Of a stretch of DNA of 64,000 nucleotides, positions 55,250 through 63,337 are shown in pieces (positions within the stretch are counted from its first letter, which is position 1; every line of letters begins with the position of its first letter). The DNA comes from JABMQB01 sp964575025 (GTDB taxonomy: Bacteria; Bacteroidota; Bacteroidia; Bacteroidales; Prolixibacteraceae): contig CAZNPV010000003.1 in NCBI GenBank assembly GCA_964575025.1, forward strand, positions 62,001-126,000, written 5' to 3'. The position numbers were made by a program, and so were the translations under genes. The notes beneath the pieces are model-generated. The model was given only the letters and a program-made list of their open reading frames with translations, did no database searches and had not been told where the DNA came from.

Positions 55250-56152
55250 ATGGGAAAAATTACAAACCAGTTAAAGAAAGGAAGGATTCTTCTTTCCGAC
55301 GGTGCCTGGGGCACCTTTCTGCATGAGAAGGGCTTACAGCCCGGTGAATGTCCGGAATCCTGGAATCTCACCCGACCGAATGAAGTGTTGGGAATCGCGC
55401 GTAGTTACATTGATGCCGGGGCAGATATGATCGAAACCAACAGTTTTGGAGGTTCCCGGTTCAAGCTGGAAAAATACGGGCTTGCCGACAAGGCATTTGA
55501 GATTAACAAAGCAGCAGCAGCGATCAGCCGCCAGGCAGCAGGCGATAAATTTGTGCTGGGATCCTTAGGTCCTACAGGAAAAATCCTGATGATGGGTGAT
55601 GTTACCGAAGAAGAACTCTATGAAGCATTCAGGGAACAATGTACCGGTCTGGAAGCCGGTGGGGCTGATGCCCTCATGATCGAAACCATGTCCGACCTGG
55701 ATGAAGCCAGACTCGCTATCAAAGCAGCAAAGGAAAACACACATTGTGAGGTGTTCTGTACCATGACATTTGAGAAAACCGTTGACGGAAAATTCCGCTC
55801 AATGATGGGAGTTTCTCCAACCGATATGGTAAATGAACTGGCTCCTACGGGTGCCGAACTATTGGGGCCTAACTGTGGAAACGGCATGGCCAACATGATC
55901 GGGATCGTAAAGGAAATAAAACAGGCTGATCCTGAAATTCCTGTCCTGGTACATGCCAATGCCGGCATGCCGGTTTATAAAGACGGGAATACGATATTTC
56001 CGGAAACCCCGGAAGAGATGGCCCGTCTGGTTCCGGATGTCCTTCATGCCGGGGCCAATATCGTAGGCGGATGCTGCGGAACAACCCCGGAACACATCCG
56101 TAAAATGAGAGAGGCAGTGGATGCAGAACAGAAAAAAAACAGACCCTCTTAA
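55250..56152 (+). CDS. Homocysteine S-methyltransferase family protein (MetH N-domain/BHMT type)
   Basis: A 300-residue TIM-barrel enzyme. It has DGAWGTFLHEKGL near residue 18, NSFGGSRFKL, and the zinc ligands: one Cys in LGPNCGNG near residue 207 and the Cys pair in VGGCCGTTPEHI near 276. It should transfer a methyl group to homocysteine to make methionine. Paired with the corrinoid protein it looks like MetH split into separate subunits but without the folate and activation domains. This suggests methyl groups come from another donor, or another function (inference). Confidence 0.88.
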   Translation: MGKITNQLKKGRILLSDGAWGTFLHEKGLQPGECPESWNLTRPNEVLGIARSYIDAGADMIETNSFGGSRFKLEKYGLADKAFEINKAAAAISRQAAGDKFVLGSLGPTGKILMMGDVTEEELYEAFREQCTGLEAGGADALMIETMSDLDEARLAIKAAKENTHCEVFCTMTFEKTVDGKFRSMMGVSPTDMVNELAPTGAELLGPNCGNGMANMIGIVKEIKQADPEIPVLVHANAGMPVYKDGNTIFPETPEEMARLVPDVLHAGANIVGGCCGTTPEHIRKMREAVDAEQKKNRPS

Positions 56153-56333
56153 TCACAATACCCCATAAATTTTTGCAACACGACTGGAACCGGTCGTTCA
56201 AAAAAATATTCTGCCCTTTAGATGATAAAAATCTTAATTCATCTAAAAAAAATCAATTATATTGAACGGCGGGAAAATATCTGCTGCATGGTTAAATATT
56301 CAGAAAAATATCAATCAGATAAATCGTAATTTT

Positions 56334-57014
56334 ATGAGCAACTTGCTGACCACTTCGATCGGTAAAAAATTTATAATGAGCCTGACAGGAATCTTCCTGA
56401 TGCTGTTCATTCTGGTGCATTTGTCACTCAACCTGTTATTGATATTTGACGATAGCGGGGCGCTTTTTAACCAGGGAGCCCATTTTATGGAGACCTATCC
56501 TGTTGTAAAAATTGTAGAGCTTGTTTTAGGGCTTGGCTTTCTTGTGCATATCCTGTGGTCGTTGGTCATATCGTACCGGAACTGGAAGGCACGGCCTGTT
56601 ACCTATGCCAGGAAGGACAGACAGCCATCGAGCACCTGGTCTTCCCGAAACATGCTCATTCTGGGAGCCCTGATCCTTGTTTTCCTGGGAATCCATCTGG
56701 CCAATTTCTTCTGGGTAATAAAATTTGATTCGCATTCGCTTGTTGAGGTTCCTGCAGGAGGAGATACGGTAAAAGACGTCTATACCCTGGTCTCCGGGTT
56801 GTTTAAACAAAGCATTCCGTATAGTATGCTCTACATCGTTGGCGCCATTCTGCTGGGATTGCACCTTACCCATGGTTTCTGGTCTGCGTTTCAGACCCTG
56901 GGGCTGGGCAGCAGCAAGTGGATGATCCGGCTGAGATGGGTCGCATGGATCTATGCATTCATCGTTGCTGTCGGATTTTCATCCATCCCCTTATATTTCA
57001 TTTTTAAATTTTAA
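56334..57014 (+). CDS. sdhC: Succinate dehydrogenase/fumarate reductase cytochrome b subunit
   Basis: A 226-residue membrane anchor with five predicted helices. The ATG at 56334 (MSNLLTTSIGKKFIMSLTG) matches family starts; an open stretch upstream is ignored. Histidines suitable as haem ligands occur in LVHLSLNLLL, LVHILWSLVI, LGIHLANFFW and GLHLTHGFWS, as expected for a di-haem (type B) anchor that reacts with menaquinone. It begins the sdhCAB operon. Confidence 0.9.
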   Translation: MSNLLTTSIGKKFIMSLTGIFLMLFILVHLSLNLLLIFDDSGALFNQGAHFMETYPVVKIVELVLGLGFLVHILWSLVISYRNWKARPVTYARKDRQPSSTWSSRNMLILGALILVFLGIHLANFFWVIKFDSHSLVEVPAGGDTVKDVYTLVSGLFKQSIPYSMLYIVGAILLGLHLTHGFWSAFQTLGLGSSKWMIRLRWVAWIYAFIVAVGFSSIPLYFIFKF

Positions 57015-57036
57015 CAAAAAAAACAGGACACTGGGT

Positions 57037-58959
57037 ATGAGTACACTATTGGATTCAAAAATACCGGAAGGGCCGTTGGCAGAAAAATGGACCAGGCATC
57101 AGGCATCCCTTAAGCTGGTCAATGCGGCGAACAGAAAAAAACTGGACATCATTGTGGTAGGTGCGGGGGCTGCAGGCGCTTCCGCTGCTGCCTCGCTTGC
57201 TGAGCTGGGATACAACGTGAAAGTGTATGTATTTCAGGATTCTTCACGCCGGGCTCATTCCATTGCTTCCCAGGGGGGGATCAATGCCACCAAGAACTAT
57301 AAAAATGATGCGGACAGTGATTTTCGCCTTTTTTATGATATGATCAAAGGAGGAGACTTTCGTGCCAGGGAAGCAAATGTCTACCGGGCAGCTGAAGTAA
57401 GCAACAAAATCATCGATCAGTACGTAGCCCAGGGAGTTCCTTTTGCCAGAGAATACAGCGGTTATCTGGCCAACCGTTCCTTTGGGGGGGTACAGGTCTC
57501 CCGGACTTTTTATGCCCAGGGCCAGACCGGGCAACAATGCACTCTGGCAGCCTATCAGGCGTTGAGCAGGCAGATCAGTGCCGGGAAGGCAAAAATGTTT
57601 GCCCGGCGCGATATGCTCGACCTGGTGGTTGTGGATGGCAGAGCCAGAGGAATCATCACAAGAAACCTGATCACCGGAGAGATTGAAAGGCATTCTGCCC
57701 ACGCCGTGGTACTCGCTACCGGAGGCTTCGGAACCATCTATTACCTGTCAACACTCGCTGTGAATTCAAATGGCAGCGCTGCAATGGCAGCCTACCGAAA
57801 AGGAGCATTCATGGCAAATCCCAGTATGGCCCAGATCCACCCTACCAGTATTCCCGTCCTGAATGATTATCAGTCAAAACTTACCCTGATGTCTGAATCC
57901 CTCCGGAACGACGGGAGGGTGTGGGTCCCTAAAACAAAAGGGGATAAACGGCCTGCCAATCAGATCAAAGAGGAGGAAAGAGATTATTACCTGGAACGCA
58001 AATATCCTGCCTTCGGAAACCTGGTTCCCAGGGATGTGGCTTCCAGGGCAGCTAAAGAAAGATGCGACGAAGGATATGGAGTGGGAGATACCGGATTGTC
58101 GGTATACCTGGATTTCAGGGATGCGATTGAAAGCCAGGGGAAAGAAGCGATAAAAGCCAAATATGGAACCCTCTTTGATCTGTACAAAAAGATCACCGGC
58201 ATCAATCCCTATGAAGAGCCCATGCGAATCTATCCGGCTTCCCATTATACCATGGGAGGACTATGGGTCGATTACAATCTGATGACTACCATTCCCGGTC
58301 TGTATGCCATCGGAGAGGCCAATTTTTCTGACCATGGCGCAAACCGGCTGGGCGCAAGCTCGCTTATGCAATGCTCCGGAGACGGTTATTTCATTTTACC
58401 GGTTACCATCGGTGATTACCTGTCTGACCAGATCAAAACATCCCGGATCCCCACAGACTTACCCGAATTTGAAGAAGCGGAAAAAGCAGTTCAGGAAAAA
58501 CTGAATAAGCTGATGGCAGTAAAAGGAACCCAAACACCCACTTCGTTTCATAAACAGCTGGGGAATATTCTCTGGACCTATTCAGGAATGAAAAGAAACG
58601 AAGAAGGACTCAAAAAAGCGCTGGAAGAAATAAACCAATTGAAGGAAGAATTCTGGAACGACGTAAAAATTCTTGCCGGAATCAACGAATTGAACCATGA
58701 ACTGGAAAAAGCCAACCGGATAGCCGACTTTTTTGATTTGGCACAACTGATCGTCATCGATGCCCTTAACCGCAAAGAATCGTGCGGGGCCCACTTCCGC
58801 GAAGAATATCAAACCGACGAAGGAGAACCCAAACGCGACGATACAAATTATTCCTATGTGGCAGCCTGGCAATACACCGGCAAAGAAGCACAACCAAAAC
58901 TGCATAAGGAAGAGCTGACTTTTGAATATGTCACTCCTGTGCAAAGAAGTTACAAATAG
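57037..58959 (+). CDS. sdhA: Succinate dehydrogenase/fumarate reductase flavoprotein subunit
   Basis: A 640-residue catalytic subunit. The dinucleotide-binding start is IIVVGAGAAGASAAASL, followed by the covalent FAD site region RRAHSIASQGGINATKNY, whose His would carry the flavin. Active-site segments are TGQQCTLAAYQ, HPTSIP, the catalytic Arg region ASRAAKERCDEG, HYTMGGLWVDYN and ANRLGASSLMQC. The start at 57037 (MSTLLDSKIPEGPLAEKW) fits Bacteroidota homologues. This form works with the single di-haem anchor; direction in the cell depends on growth conditions. Confidence 0.95.
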   Translation: MSTLLDSKIPEGPLAEKWTRHQASLKLVNAANRKKLDIIVVGAGAAGASAAASLAELGYNVKVYVFQDSSRRAHSIASQGGINATKNYKNDADSDFRLFYDMIKGGDFRAREANVYRAAEVSNKIIDQYVAQGVPFAREYSGYLANRSFGGVQVSRTFYAQGQTGQQCTLAAYQALSRQISAGKAKMFARRDMLDLVVVDGRARGIITRNLITGEIERHSAHAVVLATGGFGTIYYLSTLAVNSNGSAAMAAYRKGAFMANPSMAQIHPTSIPVLNDYQSKLTLMSESLRNDGRVWVPKTKGDKRPANQIKEEERDYYLERKYPAFGNLVPRDVASRAAKERCDEGYGVGDTGLSVYLDFRDAIESQGKEAIKAKYGTLFDLYKKITGINPYEEPMRIYPASHYTMGGLWVDYNLMTTIPGLYAIGEANFSDHGANRLGASSLMQCSGDGYFILPVTIGDYLSDQIKTSRIPTDLPEFEEAEKAVQEKLNKLMAVKGTQTPTSFHKQLGNILWTYSGMKRNEEGLKKALEEINQLKEEFWNDVKILAGINELNHELEKANRIADFFDLAQLIVIDALNRKESCGAHFREEYQTDEGEPKRDDTNYSYVAAWQYTGKEAQPKLHKEELTFEYVTPVQRSYK

Positions 58960-58986
58960 ATGAACCACTGCTCAAATCTGGAGGAT

Positions 58987-59721
58987 ATGAAATTAACACT
59001 TAAAATCTGGCGTCAGAAGAATAAAGAGGCAAAAGGAAAATTTGTCACCTATAAACTGGATGGAGTTTCTCAGGAAATGACCTTCCTGGAGATGCTGGAC
59101 TTTCTCAACGAGAAACTCATCAAAGAAGATGCGGATCCGGTTGCTTTTGACAGCGATTGCCGTGAAGGGATTTGCGGTATGTGTGGCTTATATATCAACG
59201 GCAGGCCCAACGGGCCCCTTACCGGAGTGACGACCTGCCAGTTAAATATGGGTGCATTCAAAGACGGAGAAACCATAACCGTCGAACCCTGGAGGTCCAA
59301 AGCCTTTCCTGTCATTAAAGATCTGGTGGTTGACAGAAGCTCTTTTGATGAGCTTATGCAGGCAGGAGGGTATATTTCCGTGAATACCGGAGCAGCTCCG
59401 GAAGCAAACTCTATCCCTGTAAAAAAAGAAAATGCCGACCGGGCTTTCGAAGCCGGAATATGTATTGGCTGCGGAACCTGTGTGGCTGCCTGCAAAAATG
59501 CTTCGGCCATGCTGTTTGTATCCGCCAAAATAAGCCAGCTTGCCCTTTTGCCCCAGGGACAAGTGGAAGCCCGGGAAAGGGTGCAGACCATGATACGAAA
59601 AATGGATGAACTGGGATTCGGAAACTGCTCCAATACCGGAGCCTGCGAAATAGAATGCCCCAAGGAGATCAAACTGACAAATATTGCCAGACTGAACCGG
59701 GAATTTTATAAAGCTTTGTAA
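58987..59721 (+). CDS. sdhB: Succinate dehydrogenase/fumarate reductase iron-sulfur subunit
   Basis: A 244-residue electron-transfer subunit. It has 2Fe-2S ligands in CREGICGMCGLYI with a later Cys in TTCQLNM, then a cluster motif CIGCGTCVAACKN and a final CSNTGACEIECPKE. The ATG at 58987 has a GGAGG sequence a few bases upstream, one of few clear Shine-Dalgarno sites here, and matches homologues beginning with LTLKIWRQKN. It is 27 bp after sdhA. Confidence 0.94.
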   Translation: MKLTLKIWRQKNKEAKGKFVTYKLDGVSQEMTFLEMLDFLNEKLIKEDADPVAFDSDCREGICGMCGLYINGRPNGPLTGVTTCQLNMGAFKDGETITVEPWRSKAFPVIKDLVVDRSSFDELMQAGGYISVNTGAAPEANSIPVKKENADRAFEAGICIGCGTCVAACKNASAMLFVSAKISQLALLPQGQVEARERVQTMIRKMDELGFGNCSNTGACEIECPKEIKLTNIARLNREFYKAL

Positions 59722-59810
59722 ACCGTTGGTTATCAAACGACGATTGAACCAGTTGAATCGTCTGTAAAAGGATCTTTTGCAAGGAGCCAACCAGAAAAAT
59801 ATAAAAAAAG

Positions 59811-59841
59811 TTGTTCTATTGAAAAAAAAGTTGTATATTAG
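59811..59841 (+). promoter_or_regulatory. Promoter-like sequence after sdhB
   Basis: TTG (59811-59813), a 20-bp spacer and TATATTAG (59834-59841, 7 of 8 to TAnnTTTG). There is no plus-strand coding gene downstream before a terminator, which is why a small RNA is proposed. Confidence 0.4.
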
Positions 59842-59848
59842 TCACACG

Positions 59849-59915
59849 TACCGTTCTGGTACGTTGTGTTTGGGGGTTAAATAATAAGAGGGAAGCTGTT
59901 GAGCTTCCCTTCTTC
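59849..59915 (+). ncRNA. Candidate small RNA between sdhB and the radical SAM gene
   Basis: A transcript from the promoter-like sequence would be about 65-70 nt. It holds a hairpin CGTACC/GGTACG (partly upstream of the mapped start, 59847-59863), a GTTTGGGGGTTAAATAATAAG linker region and a strong terminator hairpin. No known RNA family is recognised. It may instead be just the sdh operon trailer. Confidence 0.3.
59890..59915 (+). terminator. Rho-independent terminator after sdhCAB
   Basis: GGGAAGCT (59890-59897) pairs with AGCTTCCC (59902-59909), loop GTTG, followed by a T/C-rich tail. It could also stop minus-strand transcription from the radical SAM gene, though the T run there is weaker. 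Confidence 0.8.
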
Positions 59916-59930
59916 TTTCTAAAGGATGGT

Positions 59931-61007
59931 TTATCCGGGAATTGATATTTGTTTTGCTTTTTCTATTTTCTCAGCATGACATACCAACACATTATTTTTT
60001 TCTCCGTGCCAGTTATGAAATCCATTCCCCTGGCAATCTTTATAATGCGCACAGGTTTTGCATGGACCGGTTTTTGTCCATTTCCTGTTTCTGAATGGTT
60101 CAAATTCAGTCTGCCACACCTCATAAAAATTATCCTTGTAAATATTTCCCTGCGAAAACGATCGGTCAATATTCGGACAGGCAGAAATTGAGCCATCAAT
60201 TAAAACAGACCCTATATTTATTCCTGCTCTGCAAAAGAAAAAAGTATCTCTGACTTTCGTTTCATACCTGCCTACATATCCTTCGCAACTAAAGGAAACA
60301 TCGATCTCTTTGTTTTTACGGGATTCGACAATAAAATCCATTAATTCCACAAATTGAATATCTGTTAACATCAGCTCAGGATTATTCATGGCGCGGCCAA
60401 TCGGAATAATGGTAAACAACCGCCATGCCTTCACCTTTTTTGATATCAACCAATCTTTCATCCGGCCAAGTTCATTCAGATTCTTTTGATTCACACAGGT
60501 TACAATATCAAAATTCAAACGTCCTGAGCCAGCGGCAATTTCAATTGCCTGGATCACTTTATCATAACTATTATGGCTGTTCCGCAACCAGTTATGAGAC
60601 TCTTTAAGGCCGTCCAGGCTTATAGTCAATGCACCAAGCCCTGCATTTAATAAAGAGATATGTCTTTGCAGATCGTAAAGGTGCCCGTTTGTTACAAGGG
60701 ACCATCTCATTCCTCTTTTTCTGATCTCTCTGCCACACCATTCAATATCTTTTCTTAAAAGAGGTTCTCCCCCGGTAAATACAACCGTGAAATTCCTGGC
60801 AGGATTTTTTATTGTATCAAGAGCATTTAAAAAATCTGCAACCGGCATATCCTGAAAAGTACTTTTCCGGGAACAATCACTTCCGCAATGCAGGCAATTC
60901 AAATTACACCGTGTAGTGCATTCCCAAAACAGATAATTCAACAGATGTAGCTTGATCTCAGATTCTTTAAATTTCCTGAATAAGAATCGTTGTATTTTGG
61001 GTGTCAT
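59931..61007 (-). CDS. Radical SAM/SPASM protein of the rSAM-lipoprotein system
   Basis: A 358-residue radical SAM enzyme. The 4Fe-4S motif CTTRCNLNCLHCG is near residue 30, a GGEPLL motif near 80, and a Cys-rich SPASM-like region follows (FFCRAGINIGSVLIDGSISACP, then CKTCAHYKDCQGNG). It directly follows, with no gap, a short lipoprotein gene, the arrangement of the Bacteroidota radical SAM/lipoprotein pair (TIGR04133/TIGR04134 by memory). By analogy with SPASM enzymes it may modify a peptide or protein, with the lipoprotein a candidate substrate or partner. The reaction is not known to me. Confidence 0.8.
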   Translation of the reverse strand: MTPKIQRFLFRKFKESEIKLHLLNYLFWECTTRCNLNCLHCGSDCSRKSTFQDMPVADFLNALDTIKNPARNFTVVFTGGEPLLRKDIEWCGREIRKRGMRWSLVTNGHLYDLQRHISLLNAGLGALTISLDGLKESHNWLRNSHNSYDKVIQAIEIAAGSGRLNFDIVTCVNQKNLNELGRMKDWLISKKVKAWRLFTIIPIGRAMNNPELMLTDIQFVELMDFIVESRKNKEIDVSFSCEGYVGRYETKVRDTFFFCRAGINIGSVLIDGSISACPNIDRSFSQGNIYKDNFYEVWQTEFEPFRNRKWTKTGPCKTCAHYKDCQGNGFHNWHGEKNNVLVCHAEKIEKAKQISIPG

Positions 61008-61373
61008 CTATTTTTCTTCCAGATTGATTTCCAGATAAACCGGTTCGTTCGTATTGTTCAGAACAGTGTCCTTACTCACGTAAGCCCCATTTTGAACTGA
61101 GTCGATATCTTCGAAATGCAGGGTTAAAATTTCCATTAATTCCGTGTAGAAAGAGAAACAACCTTCTTTATCGGTAATCTCATATTGCATGTTATCCGCA
61201 ACAGAGACTTTTATTCCTTTAATCGGCAAGCCGGTATTCATTGATTTTACTTGTCCTTCAACCAATAAATCAAACCCAAAATCCTGAGGGGTTCCATAGC
61301 ACGCCTGGAATACAAACAATGCGGTTGTAAAAGTTAATCCGCCCAGGATATTTCTGATCCACTGTCTTTTCAT
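61008..61373 (-). CDS. Radical SAM-associated putative lipoprotein
   Basis: A 121-residue lipoprotein with a signal ending FVFQACYGTPQD. It carries one carboxypeptidase-regulatory/CNA-B-like beta domain (VEGQVKSMNTGLPIKGIKVSV, then TDKEGCFSFYTE). The CYGTPQ lead and the abutting radical SAM gene identify the conserved Bacteroidota pair. Cys residues outside the lipobox are few (GCFSF). Its stop codon touches the start of the radical SAM gene, implying coupled translation. Confidence 0.8.
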   Translation of the reverse strand: MKRQWIRNILGGLTFTTALFVFQACYGTPQDFGFDLLVEGQVKSMNTGLPIKGIKVSVADNMQYEITDKEGCFSFYTELMEILTLHFEDIDSVQNGAYVSKDTVLNNTNEPVYLEINLEEK

Positions 61374-61483
61374 GATATTTTGTTTATTCTATGATCTGTT
61401 TAATGGGTCAAAGGTTGCTTTCCAAACCATATAATGTAATTTACATCGTATACACCGGTTTCACAATTCTCAACCCTGCCTGG

Positions 61484-61569
61484 TGTTCATGCAATTTACA
61501 ACAATGGTTTGAAAAATACAATTTTATAGTTATTCGAAGACAAGAATGATAAATAAAATATAGTTGGAC
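61484..61569 (-). repeat. ~90-bp repeat, copy A (related to 63243-63334)
   Basis: It shares with copy B, in the same order, TGTTCATGCAA (61484-61494), TACAACAATG (61497-61506) and ATAAAATATAGTTGGAC (61553-61569), with diverged sequence between. On the minus strand, the direction of the genes, it begins GTCCAAC, which fits the RYYYAAC end of integron attC sites; the matching far end is not found. Confidence 0.7.
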
Positions 61570-61608
61570 TGTGCCATCTGCCCCTAACTACCTCTCGTTT
61601 GCAACAGC

Positions 61609-61998
61609 CTACCCCGACATTTGAGGGGTAAGCTGGCAGTCGTTATCATACGGGATTTCAAAATAGGGAGTCACCCTGTTCGCGTCAAACAGAACCTCGT
61701 CGACGATGAGATTATAGCCCTGCTCCGACAGCATTTTGTAAAAGCGGATGGCGGCCTCATAAACGGGGTACATGTAGGAATAGACGACCAACTTCGCCTG
61801 CGGACGGCCGTCCACATCACTTATGATGAGCTTGATGGCCTGCTCATCGAAGGGCGGGAAATCGCATTTGGCCGGAAACACAGTCTGGACCATGGTGTCC
61901 ACACCGTAGAGCAGAAGGACGTCGGGGTACTTCTCCTACAAAACGCGAGCGACGGTGGTCTTTCCAGCCGAGGAGGTGCCGTTCAGGAGAATGATCAT
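61609..61998 (-). pseudogene. Chloramphenicol phosphotransferase-like P-loop kinase, broken
   Basis: Reading from the ATG at 61998 gives MIILLNGTSSAGKTTVARVL, with a P-loop GTSSAGKT. A TAG stop then interrupts at 61936-61938, where homologues usually have a sense codon. The same frame continues as EKYPDVLLLYGVDTMVQ and so on to a stop at 61609, well short of the roughly 180 residues of intact CPT-type kinases. The gene is therefore broken by a nonsense codon and truncated at the 3' end. It overlaps the upstream SnoaL gene by 4 bp (ATGA), so it was once translationally coupled. It is GC-rich compared with most of the window. Confidence 0.75.
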
Positions 61999-62924
61999 AG
62001 CTGTGAGGGGAAAGACTGGCCATCCGCCTGTCGTAAATCTATGAAGGAAAAGTGGAACTGGGCCATGAGCCACCGGTCGTTTCGTTTGACAAAGACCACG
62101 CTGATCCTGCTGGGGGCGCTTTCTTGCGTTCCTCCGGCCGTCCATGACAGAGTGCCGTCCGTCACCATCCAGGCAACGTCTCCGGAGGCTGAAACATGGT
62201 GCCATTCATCCTTGAAGCTGATCCCTTCTACCTGCGACAAGTCCCGCTGCATCTGTGCTCTGGCTTCCGACGGGCCTACCCTTCTCTCGTCCTGTCCGGC
62301 GCCCAGAAAAACCACATCAGGGTCCTGCACCAGTGTTCCCATTGCGGTGTTCAGGTCGTCTGCGGTGTATGCCTCGTAGAACTTGTGGAATACCGCCACT
62401 ACAGCCGCTTCGGTCTGCTTGTCTGCCTTCATGTTCTGCTTTCCTTTTTCTCTATTGTGGTACGTGCCGAACAAAGGATTACTATACCCGATTATGCATT
62501 GCCATTTACCAGAGTTTTTCTTCCATACATCGGTAAATCGAGTCTTGGAAATTTGTTCTTCACCATCCTGATCAATCCATTTAGTGTTAAAGGCTCCAGT
62601 TACGTTAGCCAAGTCCTTTTCATACAAATGAACCTTTATATCCTTCAGCTCATAGGATTCAATGGGATTTATATTTTCATTTATGTTTTTAATAAATTCA
62701 TCCCTGTATATTATTTCCCCATTTTCCGATTGATACATAAAATCGGCAGCAAATAAATCGACAACTTCTGAAGCATCTCCGTTTCTAATAGCCTCAGACC
62801 AATCAGTAGATAATTGTGTCAATAGCTTTGTAACATCATCTAGATCCTGTGAATTCTCAGATTGATTACATGTCTGTAAACTGAGCATAATAACTAATGA
62901 AAGCAAAAATGTGTGAATTTTCAT
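61995..62924 (-). CDS. Chimeric lipoprotein with two SnoaL/DUF4440-like domains
   Basis: A 309-residue product. Residues 1-160 are a lipoprotein signal (FLLSLVIMLSLQTCNQ) plus one DUF4440 domain (DWSEAIRNGDASEVVDLFAADF, RFTDVWKKNSGKWQCI) encoded in AT-rich DNA. Residues 165-309 are a second SnoaL-like domain (FHKFYEAYTADDLNTAMGTL, RISVVFVKRNDRWLMAQ) encoded in distinctly GC-rich DNA. The join near 62432 reads as a typical gene start: an AGGAAAGC stretch before an in-frame ATG. It looks like two genes fused after loss of a stop codon; the second half could still start separately at 62432. Function unknown; such domains form small ligand-binding or enzyme folds. Confidence 0.7.
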   Translation of the reverse strand: MKIHTFLLSLVIMLSLQTCNQSENSQDLDDVTKLLTQLSTDWSEAIRNGDASEVVDLFAADFMYQSENGEIIYRDEFIKNINENINPIESYELKDIKVHLYEKDLANVTGAFNTKWIDQDGEEQISKTRFTDVWKKNSGKWQCIIGYSNPLFGTYHNREKGKQNMKADKQTEAAVVAVFHKFYEAYTADDLNTAMGTLVQDPDVVFLGAGQDERRVGPSEARAQMQRDLSQVEGISFKDEWHHVSASGDVAWMVTDGTLSWTAGGTQESAPSRISVVFVKRNDRWLMAQFHFSFIDLRQADGQSFPSQL

Positions 62925-62955
62925 AATACTGATTTTTAAGTGATTAATATTGAAA

Positions 62956-63144
62956 TCATTTCGCTAATCTTTCCAAAAGTTCCCGGTCCTCATGCAATAT
63001 CCTGTTAAGGTTGCTATAAAGCTTTGCATTAGAACCCGGTTTGGATAAAAGCCCTTTTAGGTAATCCAAAATGCTTTCAAGTATATCCTCTGGCGCATCA
63101 CTGAGTACTTTATTGATTTCTTCTTTTAATTCTTTTGTTGACAT
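62956..63144 (-). CDS. Small orphan protein of 62 residues
   Basis: A short, charged, largely helical protein (ELKEEINKVLSDAPEDILESI, ILHEDRELLERLAK) without signal peptide. The ending resembles small Bacteroidota antitoxin-like proteins, but no toxin gene is adjacent and I cannot name a family. It has a well-formed promoter just upstream, which supports it being real. Confidence 0.6.
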   Translation of the reverse strand: MSTKELKEEINKVLSDAPEDILESILDYLKGLLSKPGSNAKLYSNLNRILHEDRELLERLAK

Positions 63145-63160
63145 ATTATCAAATTTCTTT

Positions 63161-63192
63161 CAAAGATATAAAATATAATAGTTTGTTTCAAA
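63161..63192 (-). promoter_or_regulatory. Promoter of the small orphan gene
   Basis: The minus strand reads TTTG (63189-63192), a 20-bp spacer and TATCTTTG (63161-63168), a full match to TTTG/TAnnTTTG, ending 16 bp before the ATG at 63144. Confidence 0.65.
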
Positions 63193-63230
63193 GCGGCTGG
63201 TCCCTTGAGCAATTGGCCCTATCGTAATAG

Positions 63231-63334
63231 TATTTTATCCATTGTTCATGCAAAATACAACAATGCATTGAAATTTGAAATTATATGCAAACAAAAATCA
63301 AGCTGAATAAATAATGGATAAAATATAGTTGGAC
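63231..63334 (-). repeat. ~90-bp repeat, copy B, with inverted terminal arms
   Basis: Contains the three blocks shared with copy A (63243-63253, 63256-63265 and 63318-63334). It is also closed by 13-bp perfect inverted arms, TATTTTATCCATT (63231-63243) and AATGGATAAAATA (63313-63325), so it can fold into one large hairpin. On the minus strand it begins GTCCAAC, as copy A does. Confidence 0.75.
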
Positions 63335-63337
63335 GAT

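Noticed and set aside
54386..56152. Cobalamin riboswitch upstream of the corrinoid protein gene
   Set aside because: The divergent gap is only 120 bp and lacks a recognisable B12-box sequence; the corrinoid pair is preceded by an ordinary -7 element.
61621..62379. 252-residue plus-strand reading frame
   Set aside because: It lies opposite the SnoaL and CPT-like genes in GC-rich DNA; no family motif is visible, whereas the minus strand has a P-loop and SnoaL patterns.
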